50,849 bases of DNA from Hymenobacter lapidiphilus (lineage in GTDB: Bacteria > Bacteroidota > Bacteroidia > Cytophagales > Hymenobacteraceae): NCBI RefSeq assembly GCF_013377885.1, contig NZ_JABKAU010000035.1:1-50849 (forward strand). The letters run 5' to 3'. The notes under the pieces were generated by a model that did no database searches, was not told the DNA's origin, and saw nothing but the letters and a program-made list of their open reading frames with translations. This document shows, one piece after another, positions 7,797 to 16,977 of this stretch (the stretch's first letter is position 1; each line of letters opens with the position of its first letter). The translations under genes and the position numbers were made by a program.

Positions 7797-8858
7797 ATGC
7801 CACAACCTGCTGCCCCATCACGCCTACCCCCTGTTGAAAATCGCCTGCTAGCTTGGTTGCGGCGCGCCGGGCTGCTCGACTGGTTTCTGCCGGCGCTGGC
7901 CGGGATGGTGGGACTGGCTTACCTGATGCCCGAACTGGGCAGCGAGGCCAGCCCTCTGCCCTGGGACGCTCTTACAAGCGGAGGGGTGGCATTGGTTTTT
8001 TTCCTGTACGGCCTCAAGCTGAGCCTAAGCAGTCTGCGCAATGGCACCCGTAACTGGCGGCTGCACATTGTAGTGCAGCTCACTACGTTTTTGCTGTTTC
8101 CACTGCTGGCGCTGGCAGTGCGGCCATTGTTTGGCGGGATGCAGGGCGAGTTGCTGTGGCCGAGCATTTTCTTTCTGTGCGTGCTGCCGAGCACGGTTTC
8201 CACTTCGGTGGTGATGGTAAGCATGGGCCGCGGCAACGTGCCAGCGGCTATTTTCAACGCCAGCCTGAGCGCTCTGCTGGGCATAGCGCTTACGCCACTG
8301 TGGGTGGGTTTGGTGCTGCACCCGGCCGGCGCGGGCGGCACTGAGGGGTTGGGAGAACTGGCCCTCAGCCTGGCCTGGCAGGTGGTGCTGCCGGTGGGCG
8401 CGGGCATGCTGCTCAACCCGCGCTTCGGCGAGTGGGCCGGGCGGCACAAGGGCCACCTGCGGGTGCTCGACCAAGTAGTTATTCTGAGCATCGTGTTCAC
8501 CTCGTTCTGCGAATCGTTTGCCCAGGGCGTGTTCCGAAGCTACGCGCCGGCCACGGTGGCGCTGCTGGGCCTGGGCATGGTAGGATTGTATTTCGCGGTG
8601 TTCGGGCTGGTAGCCGGGGCCAGCAGTTTGTTGGGCTTTTCGGCCGCCGACCGCACCACGGCCATTTTCTGCGGCTCCAAGAAGTCGTTGGTGCATGGCA
8701 GCGTGTTTGCCAGCCTGCTGTTTCCGGCCACTGCCGCTACCGGGGCGCTGCTGCTGCCACTCATGCTCTACCATGCTCTGCAAATTGTGCTGGCCAGCAT
8801 CATGGCCCAGCAGTTTGGGCGGGCCGCCCTACGCGCCGAGGCCCAGCCGGAAACTTAG
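7797..8858 (+). CDS. Bile acid:sodium symporter (BASS/SBF-like) family transporter
   Basis: Inner-membrane secondary transporter of 353 aa with about ten hydrophobic segments. The sequence fits the SBF-like group typified by E. coli YfeH: GVALVFFLYGLKLS early, LPSTVSTSVVMVSMGRGN in the middle (the Na+-site crossover helix) and CGSKKSLVHGSVFASLLFP late. Bacterial members move organic anions with sodium; the substrate is unknown and bile acids are not implied. The start lies 8 nt after the TPR gene stop. The partnership with a secreted TPR protein is unexplained. Confidence 0.88.
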   Translation: MPQPAAPSRLPPVENRLLAWLRRAGLLDWFLPALAGMVGLAYLMPELGSEASPLPWDALTSGGVALVFFLYGLKLSLSSLRNGTRNWRLHIVVQLTTFLLFPLLALAVRPLFGGMQGELLWPSIFFLCVLPSTVSTSVVMVSMGRGNVPAAIFNASLSALLGIALTPLWVGLVLHPAGAGGTEGLGELALSLAWQVVLPVGAGMLLNPRFGEWAGRHKGHLRVLDQVVILSIVFTSFCESFAQGVFRSYAPATVALLGLGMVGLYFAVFGLVAGASSLLGFSAADRTTAIFCGSKKSLVHGSVFASLLFPATAATGALLLPLMLYHALQIVLASIMAQQFGRAALRAEAQPET

Positions 8859-8943
8859 GCGAGCACTTTTTATTGCGTGTATTTTTTCCACTGAAACCGT
8901 ATCTTCCGGCTGGTTTTCTTCCACCCCACCCCCACTTTCCGGA

Positions 8944-9396
8944 ATGAAAAAACTTCTTCTCGTTTTTACGCTATTTCTGACCACTACTATTCTGGCCCAG
9001 GCCCAGACGACGCCCACCCAGAAAGTGTACGCGGCAGTAGCAAAAAACAACCCGGCCGACGTAGAAACCCTGCTCGCGGCCGGAGCCGACGCCAACGCGC
9101 CGGTAGAAATGATGCCCGGCTTTCCGACCACCTTCCTGGTTATTGCCGCCGGCAACGGCCACCTCGATGTGGTGAAGGCCCTGCTCAAAAACAAGGCTCA
9201 GATTGATAAAACCGACTCCTTCCAGATGACCCCGCTTATGGCCGCCGCCGCCAACGGCAGCCTCGACGTAGTGGAATTCCTGCTTGCTAACGGAGCCAAC
9301 CCCAAGGCCAAAGACAAGGACGGTAAAGACGTACTGGCCGCCGCCAAAGAAGGCGAAAACGAGCAGGTCATCAAACTGATAAAGAGCAAGATATAG
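8944..9396 (+). CDS. Secreted ankyrin-repeat protein
   Basis: Periplasmic or exported protein of 150 aa. The start at 8944 is chosen because the resulting N-terminus (MKKLLLVFTLFLTTTILAQA) is a typical signal peptide. The rest consists of three to four ankyrin repeats, visible as NNPADVETLLAAGADANAP, NGHLDVVKALLKNKAQI and NGSLDVVEFLLANGANPK. Small secreted ankyrin proteins usually mediate protein contacts, sometimes as partners or inhibitors of neighbouring enzymes, but no partner is evident here. A TATCTTCC box at 8900-8907 could be its -7 element. It is convergent with the glycosidase gene. Confidence 0.85.
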   Translation: MKKLLLVFTLFLTTTILAQAQTTPTQKVYAAVAKNNPADVETLLAAGADANAPVEMMPGFPTTFLVIAAGNGHLDVVKALLKNKAQIDKTDSFQMTPLMAAAANGSLDVVEFLLANGANPKAKDKDGKDVLAAAKEGENEQVIKLIKSKI

Positions 9397-9413
9397 CCAA
9401 CGAAGCCATTCTT

Positions 9414-9498
9414 TCATGCTAAGCAGCGCGAAGGACTCATTAGGAAGCTCACCTCAACAGGTAGCCTCTTAATAGGTCCTTCGCGCTGCTTAGCATCA
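9414..9498. repeat. Family-C inverted repeat
   Basis: The arms tgctaagcagcgcgaagga and its complement form a hairpin between the convergent ankyrin and glycosidase genes. It is related to the copy at 3114. Confidence 0.8.
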
Positions 9499-9527
9499 CA
9501 GCTCGTTTGCCACATCCTACGTCCTAA

Positions 9528-12197
9528 TTAATCCGCCTTCTTCTGCCCCAGCAGGCGCACGACGAGGCCAGTCCAGCCGGTTTGGTGGCTGGCGCCGAGG
9601 CCGCGGCCGGTGTCGCCGTGGAAGTACTCGTGGAAGAGCAGGTGGTCTTTGAAGTGCGGGTCGGTCTGCATGAGCTCGTCGCCGTTGAAGGCCGGGCGCA
9701 GGCCGTTGGCGTCGCGCAGAAACAGCTTGGCCAGGCGCTCCGAGAGAGCCTCGGCAATCTGCTTCAGCGTGTGCATCTTACCCGAGCCGGTCGGGTACTC
9801 GACCTGAAAAGCGTCGCCGTAGTAGGCATAGAAACGCTGCAACGACTCGATGATGAGGTAGTTGATGGGAAACCAGATGGGGCCGCGCCAGTTGCTGTTC
9901 CCCCCGAACATGCTGCTTTCGGCCTCGCCGGGCACGTACTGCACCGTGAAGTCGGTTTCGGGAGTGTGGTACACGTAGGGGTTGGCCAGGTGGTCGCGCG
10001 ACAGGGAACGGATGCCGTAGTCGGAGAGGAACTCGGTTTCGTCGAGCATGCGGTGCAGCAGGGCCCGCAGGCGCGAGCGGCGCAACAGGCTCAGCAGGTG
10101 GCGGGCGCCCTTGCCGTCGCCGTCGGTTCCCTTCTCGCGCCAGCGCGACACGAGTTGGGCCAGGTGCGGACGGTTTTCGAGCAGCCAGCGGGCCCGCTCC
10201 GTGAAATCGGGCAGCTCGCTGAGCAGTTCCTCATCAATCACTTCCACGGCAAACAGCGGAATCAGGCCCACAATGGAGCGCACCTTGAGCATGGTGCGGG
10301 CACCGTCGGGCGTGTGCAGCACGTCGTAGTAAAACTGGTCTTCCTCGTCCCAGAGGTTGAACTGGCCGTCGCCGCCGCGCGTCATGGCGTCGGCAATGTA
10401 GAGGAAGTGCTCGAAGAACTTGCCGGCCATTTCCTGGTATACCGAGTTGGTGCGGGCCAGCTCCATGGCAATGCGCATCAGGTTGAGCGCGAACATGGCC
10501 ATCCAGCTCGTGCCATCCGACTGCTCGATGTGGCCACCGGTGGGTAGTGGGGCCGAACGGTCGAAGACGCCGATGTTGTCGAGGCCCAGGAAACCGCCCT
10601 CGAATACGTTTCGCTCGCTTTTATCCTTGCGGTTCACCCACCACGTGAAGTTGAGCACCAGCTTGTGGAACACGGCTTCGAGGAAAGCCGGGTCGCCGTG
10701 GCCATTCAGCTTTTTGTCCATCTGGTACACCCGCCAGGTGGCCCAGGCATGCACGGGCGGGTTCACATCGGACAGGTGCCACTCGTAGGCCGGCAGCTGG
10801 CCGTTGGGGTGCATGTACCAGTCGCGGCACAGTAGCCGGAGCTGGTTTTTGGCGAATTCTACGTCCACCATGGCCAGCGGAATGCAGTGGAAGGCCAGGT
10901 CCCAGGCCGCGTACCAGGGGTATTCCCAGGTATCGGGCATCGAGATGATGTCGTGGTTGCGCAGGTGGCGCCAGTTGTGGTTGCGGCCCTTACGGCGGCG
11001 CATGGCAGGCACCCGCGGCAGGGCCGGGTCGCCGTCGAGCCATTGGGCCACATCGTAGTAGTAAAACTGCTTGCTCCAGAGCATACCGGCAAACGCCTGG
11101 CGCTGCACGTTGCGGGCGTCGGTGGCATCGGCGGGCAAATCGTCCTGGAGGCAGTCGTAAAACTCGTCGGCCTCCTGCTGGCGGGTTTCAAATATGGCTC
11201 CGAAATCGGCAAACGGTACCTCCAGAGCAGCCGGGGTCAGGCGTACCTGCACGGTAACCGATTCGCCGGCCGGCACCTCGAACTGGCAGTGAGCGGCCAT
11301 TTTGGTACCCCGGCGGGCCGGGTTTACGGACGTGGGGTCGCCCTCCACCACGTAATCGTTGATACCGTCTTTGAAGTAGCGGCCAGGGTTGTGATAATCG
11401 GCCAGGCTGCCGGTGCGGTAGGCGTTGGTGTCGTTGTCGCAGAACAGCAGCTCGACGTCGGGATGGTCGCAGTAGCAGTAGTACTGGCCCAGCGTGGGGT
11501 GGGCCGCCAGGGCCGTGCCGGGGGCATGGGCCGCCACCACAGGCCGGGCTTCCTGGTGAGGGTAGCCCCAGCTCCAGGTGTTGCGGAACCACAGCTGGGG
11601 CAGCACGTGCAGCGGCGCAACCTCGGGGCCACGGTTGTGGGCCGTAATGCGCAGCAACACGTCATCGGGGCCAGCCTTGGCATACTCGATGAACACGTCG
11701 AAGTAACGGCCCTGATCGAAAATGCCGGTGTCGAGCAGCTCAAATTCGGGGTCCTGGCGGGTGCGGGCGGCACTCTCACGCCGCAACTGCTCGTACGGGA
11801 ATTCGGCCTGCGGATACTTGTAGAGCATCCGCATGTAGGAGTGCGTGGGCGTGCTGTCGAGGTAGTAGTACAGCTCCTTCACGTCTTCGCCGTGGTTGCC
11901 CTCGGGGTTGGTCAGGCCGAACAAGCGCTCCTTGAGCATCTCGTCCTGCCCATTCCACAGGCCCACGGCCAGGCACAAGTGCTGCTCGTTGTCGGAGAGG
12001 CCACCTATTCCGTCCTCGCCCCAGCGGTAGGCGGTGCTACGGGCCTCGTCGTGGGGCAGGAAGCTCCAGGCCTGCCCGTCGGGACTATAATCTTCCCGGA
12101 CCGTGCCCCACTGCCGCTCAGTGAGATAGGGACCAAACTTCTTCCAAGGGGCAGTCAGGGCGTTGGCATCAGCCAGCCGCAGTTGTTCGTGCGTCAT
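9528..12197 (-). CDS. Large GH63/MGH1-like glycoside hydrolase (glucosidase family)
   Basis: Predicted intracellular glycosidase of 889 aa, with no signal peptide. The N-terminal half is rich in beta-strand-like sequence. The C-terminal half carries the conserved (alpha/alpha)6-barrel stretches of this family, including WYAAWDLAFHCIPLAMVD, WMAMFALNLMRIA and FGGNSNWRGPIWFPINYL. Relatives are annotated as glucosidase or mannosylglycerate hydrolase-like and act on alpha-glucosidic bonds of small glucosides; the substrate here is not known. The start at MTHEQLRLA is preferred over an ATG seven codons upstream (12218), because family proteins begin close to the LTAPWKKFGPYLTERQWGTVRED segment. A good -7 box lies about 70 nt upstream. 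Confidence 0.85.
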   Translation of the reverse strand: MTHEQLRLADANALTAPWKKFGPYLTERQWGTVREDYSPDGQAWSFLPHDEARSTAYRWGEDGIGGLSDNEQHLCLAVGLWNGQDEMLKERLFGLTNPEGNHGEDVKELYYYLDSTPTHSYMRMLYKYPQAEFPYEQLRRESAARTRQDPEFELLDTGIFDQGRYFDVFIEYAKAGPDDVLLRITAHNRGPEVAPLHVLPQLWFRNTWSWGYPHQEARPVVAAHAPGTALAAHPTLGQYYCYCDHPDVELLFCDNDTNAYRTGSLADYHNPGRYFKDGINDYVVEGDPTSVNPARRGTKMAAHCQFEVPAGESVTVQVRLTPAALEVPFADFGAIFETRQQEADEFYDCLQDDLPADATDARNVQRQAFAGMLWSKQFYYYDVAQWLDGDPALPRVPAMRRRKGRNHNWRHLRNHDIISMPDTWEYPWYAAWDLAFHCIPLAMVDVEFAKNQLRLLCRDWYMHPNGQLPAYEWHLSDVNPPVHAWATWRVYQMDKKLNGHGDPAFLEAVFHKLVLNFTWWVNRKDKSERNVFEGGFLGLDNIGVFDRSAPLPTGGHIEQSDGTSWMAMFALNLMRIAMELARTNSVYQEMAGKFFEHFLYIADAMTRGGDGQFNLWDEEDQFYYDVLHTPDGARTMLKVRSIVGLIPLFAVEVIDEELLSELPDFTERARWLLENRPHLAQLVSRWREKGTDGDGKGARHLLSLLRRSRLRALLHRMLDETEFLSDYGIRSLSRDHLANPYVYHTPETDFTVQYVPGEAESSMFGGNSNWRGPIWFPINYLIIESLQRFYAYYGDAFQVEYPTGSGKMHTLKQIAEALSERLAKLFLRDANGLRPAFNGDELMQTDPHFKDHLLFHEYFHGDTGRGLGASHQTGWTGLVVRLLGQKKAD

Positions 12198-12263
12198 AAA
12201 TAGAATCGGGCCGGCCAACGGCCGCCGGTTCAGGATACCAAAAATCAGGCCCTGTTAAGCCGG

Positions 12264-12271
12264 CAAAGATA
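12264..12271 (-). promoter_or_regulatory. -7 promoter box (TATCTTTG) of the glycosidase gene
   Basis: The minus strand reads TATCTTTG followed by CCGG, an exact match to the Bacteroidota -7 consensus TAnnTTTG. It would start transcription near 12257, about 60 nt before the ATG at 12197. The -33 element is weak. Confidence 0.55.
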
Positions 12272-12330
12272 CTGGGTTGCCAGTTGCCATCTACAGAAGA
12301 GTCTAAAAAGTGTTAACCGGACACCGAAAC

Positions 12331-13206
12331 CTACTCCGCCAGCTCGGTAACCGGTTTGGCGTATTCAGGGTGTTCGGGTACCTCACCATTCGGCAACGCC
12401 CAGGTATCCTGGGGCTCCAGCGGCAGGGCCAGCAGGCGGGCAACGGTCTGGCCGGCCGGGTCGGCGTAGGCGGGCACGCCGATGGTGAGGTCCTGCTGGG
12501 GCACGTTAAGGCGCAGGGTGCGGTGGAGCCGGTCCCAGAGGGTGAGCACGACGCCGAAGTTGCTCTGCGTTTCGCGGTCGACCATGGAGTGGTGGATGCC
12601 GTGGGCGCGGGGCGTGACCATGAACGGGGCCAGACGGCGCTCCAGCTCATAGGGCAGCTCCAGGTTGGTGTGGTGGAAGGCCGTGCAGGCCTCAAACACC
12701 ACCTCGAAGCCCAGCGCCGTGGAACCGCGCACGCCCAGCAGGGCCGCAATGCCGGCCCGGTATGGGATGCTGGCCAGCATTTCGCCGAAGTGAAAGCGCC
12801 AGCCGGTGGTCAGGTCCATATCGAGGTCGGAGTGGTGGACGCGGTGAAAGCGCCAGAGCAGCGGCGAGTGCAGCAGCCGGTGCCAGGAGTAGCCCAGGTA
12901 GTCGAGCAGCAGCACTTCGGCCAGCATGCGGGCCGGCTCGGGCAGGCGCGAGAGGGGCGTGCGGTACGGGGCCATTAGGTTGCCCAGGCCCACCATGGCG
13001 GGCAGTAGCGTCAGGCGCATGGCCGGCATCGAGGGGGCCGCCAGCACGGCGTTGCGCACCCACCGCTCGGTGCGGGGCCGGGTGCGTTTGCGCAGCGGCT
13101 TACGGGTTTCAAACAGCAGCAACCCCAGGCCCACCACGGCCAGAATAGGCGTGGCGTATTTATCGAACCGCTTGAGCAGCGGGTGAGAAACGGGGAACAT
13201 GTTCAT
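12331..13206 (-). CDS. Sterol desaturase / fatty-acid hydroxylase family membrane di-iron enzyme
   Basis: Membrane-bound non-haem di-iron oxygenase of 291 aa that would hydroxylate or desaturate a lipid. All histidine clusters of the superfamily are present: HRLLH (109-113), HRVHH (121-125), His178/His179 in FHHTN and HGIHH (202-206). Hydrophobic segments occupy residues 20-32, 60-78 and 95-105. The substrate is unknown; in Bacteroidota such enzymes act on sphingolipid or fatty-acid chains and on carotenoids. It is divergent from the SulP gene. The second Met (residue 3) is an equally possible start. Confidence 0.88.
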   Translation of the reverse strand: MNMFPVSHPLLKRFDKYATPILAVVGLGLLLFETRKPLRKRTRPRTERWVRNAVLAAPSMPAMRLTLLPAMVGLGNLMAPYRTPLSRLPEPARMLAEVLLLDYLGYSWHRLLHSPLLWRFHRVHHSDLDMDLTTGWRFHFGEMLASIPYRAGIAALLGVRGSTALGFEVVFEACTAFHHTNLELPYELERRLAPFMVTPRAHGIHHSMVDRETQSNFGVVLTLWDRLHRTLRLNVPQQDLTIGVPAYADPAGQTVARLLALPLEPQDTWALPNGEVPEHPEYAKPVTELAE

Positions 13207-13304
13207 AATTAGTGGTGGTTGTCAGTTACGAGAATACAAAGAACGTCATTCAGCGCATGTGGCGGATGACGTTTTACTGAATCAACCACCAACCTTCGAA
13301 CCCC

Positions 13305-13312
13305 TACCTTTG
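13305..13312 (+). promoter_or_regulatory. -7 promoter box (TACCTTTG) of the SulP gene
   Basis: Exact TAnnTTTG match about 120 nt upstream of the ATG at 13431. No clear -33 TTTG at the usual distance. The resulting leader of about 110 nt is long and shows no riboswitch that I recognise. Confidence 0.5.
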
Positions 13313-13430
13313 CCCCGGCGGATCTTCCGTCAGATTCTTCATTTCGCCGGGCTCCCACGTTTCCCGCCGCACGACCCAACCGGGGCGGGCGGCTTTTTTG
13401 GCCCCACTCCTTTCCTGCTTTTCGCCGCTT

Positions 13431-14975
13431 ATGCAACAAGTCCTGCACTACTTCACGCAGTATAAAGTCAACTACAAAAACGAAATTCTGTCGGGTCTGA
13501 CGGTGGCCCTGGCCCTGATTCCGGAGGCCGTGGCGTTTTCCATCATTGCCGGGGTACCGCCGCTGGTGGGCCTGTACGCAGCCTTTATGATGGGCCTGGT
13601 CACGTCGGTGCTGGGCGGGCGGCCGGGCATGATTTCGGGGGCGACCGGGGCGGTGGCCGTGGTGCTGGTGGCGCTGGCCAAAACCCACGGCGTCGAATAC
13701 ATCTTCGCTACCGTTATTCTGGCGGGCATTATTCAGGTGCTGGCGGGCGTGCTGCGGCTGGGCAAGTTTATCCGGCTCGTGCCGCAGTCGGTGATGTTCG
13801 GTTTTGTCAACGGGTTGGCCATTATCATCTTCCTGTCGCAGCTGGTACAGTTTCAGGCTCCGGGGGCCAATGGGGTGCTGCACTGGCTGACGGGAACCGC
13901 GCTGCTGACAATGGTCGGGCTGGTGGGCCTCACCATTGCCATCATTGTGCTGTTGCCACGCCTGACCAAGGTGGTGCCGGCCTCGCTGACGGCCATTCTG
14001 GTGGTGTCGGCGCTGGTTATCGGGCTGGGCATCAATACCAAAACGGTGGGCGACATTGCCTCGATTCAGGGCGGCTTCCCGCCGTTCCATATCCCGGCCG
14101 TGCCGTTCACCTTCGCCACGCTGGGTCTCATTTTCCCCTACGCCGCCATCGTGGCCGGCGTGGGCCTGATTGAGAGTCTGCTGACGCTGAACCTGATTGA
14201 CGAAATCACCGAAACCCGGGGCCGCGGCAACAAGGAGTGCGTGGCCCAGGGCGTGGCCAACATGCTGTCGGGCGTGTTTTCGGGCATGGGTGGCTGCGCC
14301 ATGATTGGCCAGAGCCTCATCAACATCTCGTCGGGGGCCCGCGCGCGCCTCTCGGGCGTGGTGGCGGCCGTCATGCTGCTGGTATTCATTATGTTCGGCG
14401 CTTCGCTGATTGAGCGCGTGCCCATGGCGGCCCTCACCGGCCTGATGATTATGGTGTCGGTGGGCACGTTCGAGTGGGCTTCGCTTAAAACGTTCAGCAA
14501 AATGCCCGTTTCCGACCTCGTGGTGATGCTAACCGTGACGCTGGTGACGGTGGTGCTGCACAACCTGGCGCTGGCCGTGTTTATCGGCGTCATCATTGCA
14601 GCGCTGGTATTTGCCTGGGAAAACGCCCGCCGCATCCGCACCCGTAAGCACCTCGACGAGGCCGGCGTGAAGCATTACGCCATCTTCGGGCCGCTATTCT
14701 TCGGCTCGGTGCAGGCCTTCGGCGAGAAGTTCGACGTGGCCGACGACCCGCAGGAAGTCATCATCGACTTCGCCGAAAGCCGCGTCGCCGATATGTCGGC
14801 CATCGACGCCCTTAACAAGCTCACCGAACGCTACCACCGCCTGGGCAAAACCGTGCACCTACGCCACCTCAGCCCCGACTGCCGCCACCTGCTCCAGCGT
14901 GCCGACTCGCTCATCGACGTGAACATCCTGGAAGACCCGATTTACCATGTCGCGGGGGCCGATTTACGGTACTAA
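13431..14975 (+). CDS. SulP/SLC26-family anion transporter with STAS domain
   Basis: Inner-membrane anion transporter of 514 aa, sulfate permease family. Residues 1-400 hold the transport domain, with the family signature ILSGLTVALALIPEAVAFSI (residues 18-37) and GATGAVAVVL further on. A cytoplasmic STAS domain occupies roughly residues 415-510 (YAIFGPLFFGSVQAFGEKF, DMSAIDALNKL). Relatives carry sulfate, bicarbonate, nitrate or dicarboxylates; the substrate is not determinable here and no carbonic anhydrase or sulfate-assimilation gene is adjacent. The start at ATG 13431 (MQQVLHYF) is preferred over one 11 codons earlier because the earlier codons are not conserved-looking. It is convergent with the radical SAM gene. 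Confidence 0.92.
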   Translation: MQQVLHYFTQYKVNYKNEILSGLTVALALIPEAVAFSIIAGVPPLVGLYAAFMMGLVTSVLGGRPGMISGATGAVAVVLVALAKTHGVEYIFATVILAGIIQVLAGVLRLGKFIRLVPQSVMFGFVNGLAIIIFLSQLVQFQAPGANGVLHWLTGTALLTMVGLVGLTIAIIVLLPRLTKVVPASLTAILVVSALVIGLGINTKTVGDIASIQGGFPPFHIPAVPFTFATLGLIFPYAAIVAGVGLIESLLTLNLIDEITETRGRGNKECVAQGVANMLSGVFSGMGGCAMIGQSLINISSGARARLSGVVAAVMLLVFIMFGASLIERVPMAALTGLMIMVSVGTFEWASLKTFSKMPVSDLVVMLTVTLVTVVLHNLALAVFIGVIIAALVFAWENARRIRTRKHLDEAGVKHYAIFGPLFFGSVQAFGEKFDVADDPQEVIIDFAESRVADMSAIDALNKLTERYHRLGKTVHLRHLSPDCRHLLQRADSLIDVNILEDPIYHVAGADLRY

Positions 14976-14990
14976 TTGGGTAGACCCGAA

Positions 14991-15031
14991 AACGGTGTAG
15001 GGGTGGGGCTTGTCCCCGCCCCTACACCGTT
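14991..15031. repeat. Short family-B hairpin between convergent genes
   Basis: Compact form of family B, aacggtgtagg...cctacaccgtt, with only about 40 bp in total. It ends three bases before the radical SAM stop codon. It is a probable bidirectional terminator of sulP and the radical SAM operon. Confidence 0.8.
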
Positions 15032-15033
15032 GT

Positions 15034-15978
15034 TTACACCGCAACCTTCGGCTCTTCGGAGGCTACCAGCGGGCCCTCAAAGTGCTGTTCGAAGAACTCG
15101 TCGCACCACTTGCACACGTTCTGCAGGTCCTCGGTGCGGGCCAGGGCGTGCGCTTCTGAGACGCCAACGGACTCGCCCATTTTCCATGGTGCTCCTTCAT
15201 TGAGGCGCTGCATGATTTCCGATTTGGAAGCGCGCAGCAGCACGTCGGCTACTTTTTCCTTGCGGGCGTCGCCGAGCGGAAACTTGGTACCGGGACAGCA
15301 AGGGTTGATTTTCCAGAGCTGGATGCTGATTTCCTGGGGCAGCTCGGTACCGCCCAGGAAGCCTTTGGCGCCCGAGAGGATGGCGCAGAAGTTATGGCTG
15401 GGGTCCTTGAGCCAGATATCCTTTTCGAGGGCGCGGCCGCGGGCCCAGTTGCCGCCCAGCCACATATCCTCGCTGGCACCCCAGTAGCCCCAGCTCAGGC
15501 GGTGGGCTTCCACCAGCAGGTGCTCCTTATCGATGAGCGGGTCGTGGTCGTCGCCGTTCACGCCGCGGCTCTCAAACAGGTCGGCCAGCGTCATCAGCCG
15601 GGCCCCGGCGGCCTTGTGGTAACGGTCGATGCTGGCAATATCGAAGCGGGTAACGCCTTTATCGATAAGCAAATCGAGGATTTTCTCGGTCAGCAGGTCA
15701 CCGTTGGTTTGCAGCATAATCTGGGTGCGGCCCTGGTACTTGCGCTGCAAAGCGTCCAGAATCGAGTACAGCTTCACCTTATCAGCCAGCGGCTCGCCGC
15801 CCGACAAAATCAGCCGATCAATCTTCTCGGGCAAGTTGTCGATGATGCGAAAACAGTCCTGCACACTGATGCGCGTACCCTGGGGCCCGGAACTGTTGTA
15901 GCAATGGTCGCACTTATCGTTGCAGAGCTGGGTAAATACCCAGTAAACGGATTCGCAATGATTGAAATCGGTTTTCAT
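15034..15978 (-). CDS. Radical SAM enzyme of unknown substrate
   Basis: Cytoplasmic enzyme of 314 aa that should bind a [4Fe-4S] cluster and S-adenosylmethionine to start radical chemistry. The cluster ligands Cys19, Cys23 and Cys26 form the CxxxCxxC motif (CNDKCDHC), followed by LSGGEP (58-63), the SAM-binding motif, and LQTNG (89-93). Further cysteines at 198, 227, 228, 289 and 292 (INPCCPG, NVCKWCDEFF) could ligate an auxiliary cluster. It is not ArsS, whose N-terminal motif context differs. As the last gene of a minus-strand block with a YnjB-like importer and two amidotransferase-fold proteins, it probably transforms the imported compound or makes something needed for it. No known family name fits. 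Confidence 0.85.
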   Translation of the reverse strand: MKTDFNHCESVYWVFTQLCNDKCDHCYNSSGPQGTRISVQDCFRIIDNLPEKIDRLILSGGEPLADKVKLYSILDALQRKYQGRTQIMLQTNGDLLTEKILDLLIDKGVTRFDIASIDRYHKAAGARLMTLADLFESRGVNGDDHDPLIDKEHLLVEAHRLSWGYWGASEDMWLGGNWARGRALEKDIWLKDPSHNFCAILSGAKGFLGGTELPQEISIQLWKINPCCPGTKFPLGDARKEKVADVLLRASKSEIMQRLNEGAPWKMGESVGVSEAHALARTEDLQNVCKWCDEFFEQHFEGPLVASEEPKVAV

Positions 15979-16012
15979 TCTGTGATTTTAGGTTATTCTA
16001 ATGCGAAAGGCG

Positions 16013-16121
16013 GAACGTCATGCTTCATCTGGCGTCCGCGTAGTCGAAGCATGACGTTCCGCCATGCTAACTCTGTCGACTGCAACGAAGCACTAGAGAT
16101 TCCGCTTCGCTCGGCATGACC
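16013..16121. repeat. Family-E element plus a degenerate family-A half
   Basis: The E element occupies 16013-16060 in the orientation opposite to those at 4079 and 16922. It is followed by a decayed family-A arm (caacgaagcactagagattccg, ending ggcatgac). It lies between the ABC ATPase and radical SAM genes. Confidence 0.75.
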
Positions 16122-16133
16122 CTGTTCTGTTAT

Positions 16134-16877
16134 TCACTCGGCAACCGCTGGGCTGGCCGTGCTGCGGATGTTCTCCCAGAAAGACAGTTCGGCGGCAATA
16201 TTGGTGCGGGCGTCGGCCACGAACTCGGTTACGGAGGCAAAGCTGGTGAGGCGGCCGCGCTCCAGGTAGCCGAGGCGGGTGCCCACGGTAAGCGCCTCGC
16301 GGCTGTCGTGGGTGACGAAAATGGACGTGATGTGGTGCTGGCGGCTGACACGACCGAACAACTGCTGCATGGCAGCGCGGGTCTGGGCATCGAGGTTGCC
16401 GAAGGGTTCGTCGAGCAGCAGCAAACGCGGCCGGATGATGAGCGCCCGCCCGAACGACACGCGCTGCCGCTGCCCGCCCGAAAGCTGATGCGGCGCCTTC
16501 CGGGCGTGCTCGCTCATCTCCAGCTCGGCCAGCAGCTCGGTTACGCGCTGCCTGATTTCTGCCTCTTTCACCTTCCGAATCCGCAGCCCAAAAGCCACGT
16601 TCTCGAACACCGAAAGGTGCGGAAACAGCAGCGGCTCCTGATACAGGTACACCATCTGCCGCTCGTTGGGCGGAACGGGGAGCAAATCCTGTCCGTGCAG
16701 CTCCAGGGTACCGCTGTCAGCCGTTTCGAGGCCCGCCAGAATCTTGAGCAGGGTGGTTTTGCCGCAGCCCGAGCGCCCCAGCACCGCCAGCACTTCGCCC
16801 TCGGCCAACGTCAGCGAAATATCGCGTAGTACGGGCTGGTCGTTGAACTGCTTGGAAAGGTGCGAAACGGTGAGCAT
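16134..16877 (-). CDS. ABC transporter ATP-binding subunit of the YnjB-like importer
   Basis: Cytoplasmic ATPase of 247 aa that would energise the two permeases encoded upstream. It has Walker A GRSGCGKT (34-41), the Q-loop Gln80 in YQEP, signature LSGGQRQRV (132-140), Walker B LLLLDEPFG (152-160) and the H-loop in VTHDSREAL (about 191). In subfamily it resembles the PotA/UgpC/thiamine-type ATPases used by importers with two separate permeases. The protein ends soon after the catalytic core and lacks a long regulatory C-terminal domain. It is separated from the amidotransferase-fold pair by 285 nt of hairpin repeats, so coupling in one transcript is likely but not certain. Confidence 0.93.
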   Translation of the reverse strand: MLTVSHLSKQFNDQPVLRDISLTLAEGEVLAVLGRSGCGKTTLLKILAGLETADSGTLELHGQDLLPVPPNERQMVYLYQEPLLFPHLSVFENVAFGLRIRKVKEAEIRQRVTELLAELEMSEHARKAPHQLSGGQRQRVSFGRALIIRPRLLLLDEPFGNLDAQTRAAMQQLFGRVSRQHHITSIFVTHDSREALTVGTRLGYLERGRLTSFASVTEFVADARTNIAAELSFWENIRSTASPAVAE

Positions 16878-16921
16878 GGGTTGGGTTTTGGGAAATTAGA
16901 TGACGTTCAAAGGACTAGTAA

Positions 16922-16968
16922 GAACGTCATGCTTCGACTGCGCGGACGCCAGATGAAGCATGACGTTC
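16922..16968. repeat. Family-E inverted repeat
   Basis: The arms gaacgtcatgcttcg and cgaagcatgacgttc (the right arm with an atgaagcatg variant) surround a cgcggacgcc core. It stands side by side with the family-A copy that follows, in the gap upstream of the ABC ATPase. Confidence 0.8.
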
Positions 16969-16977
16969 CGGTTTTAT

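Noticed and set aside
9582..12203. Long open frames on the plus strand opposite the glycosidase gene
   Set aside because: Low-complexity Val/Gly/Arg/His-rich sequence without conserved motifs, explained by the high GC content and codon use of the real gene on the other strand. The same holds opposite the TonB receptors, the molybdoenzyme and the kinase.
15034..15978. Radical SAM protein as the arsenosugar enzyme ArsS
   Set aside because: The motif context around CxxxCxxC and the absence of a C-terminal ArsS pattern do not fit, and no ArsM is close.
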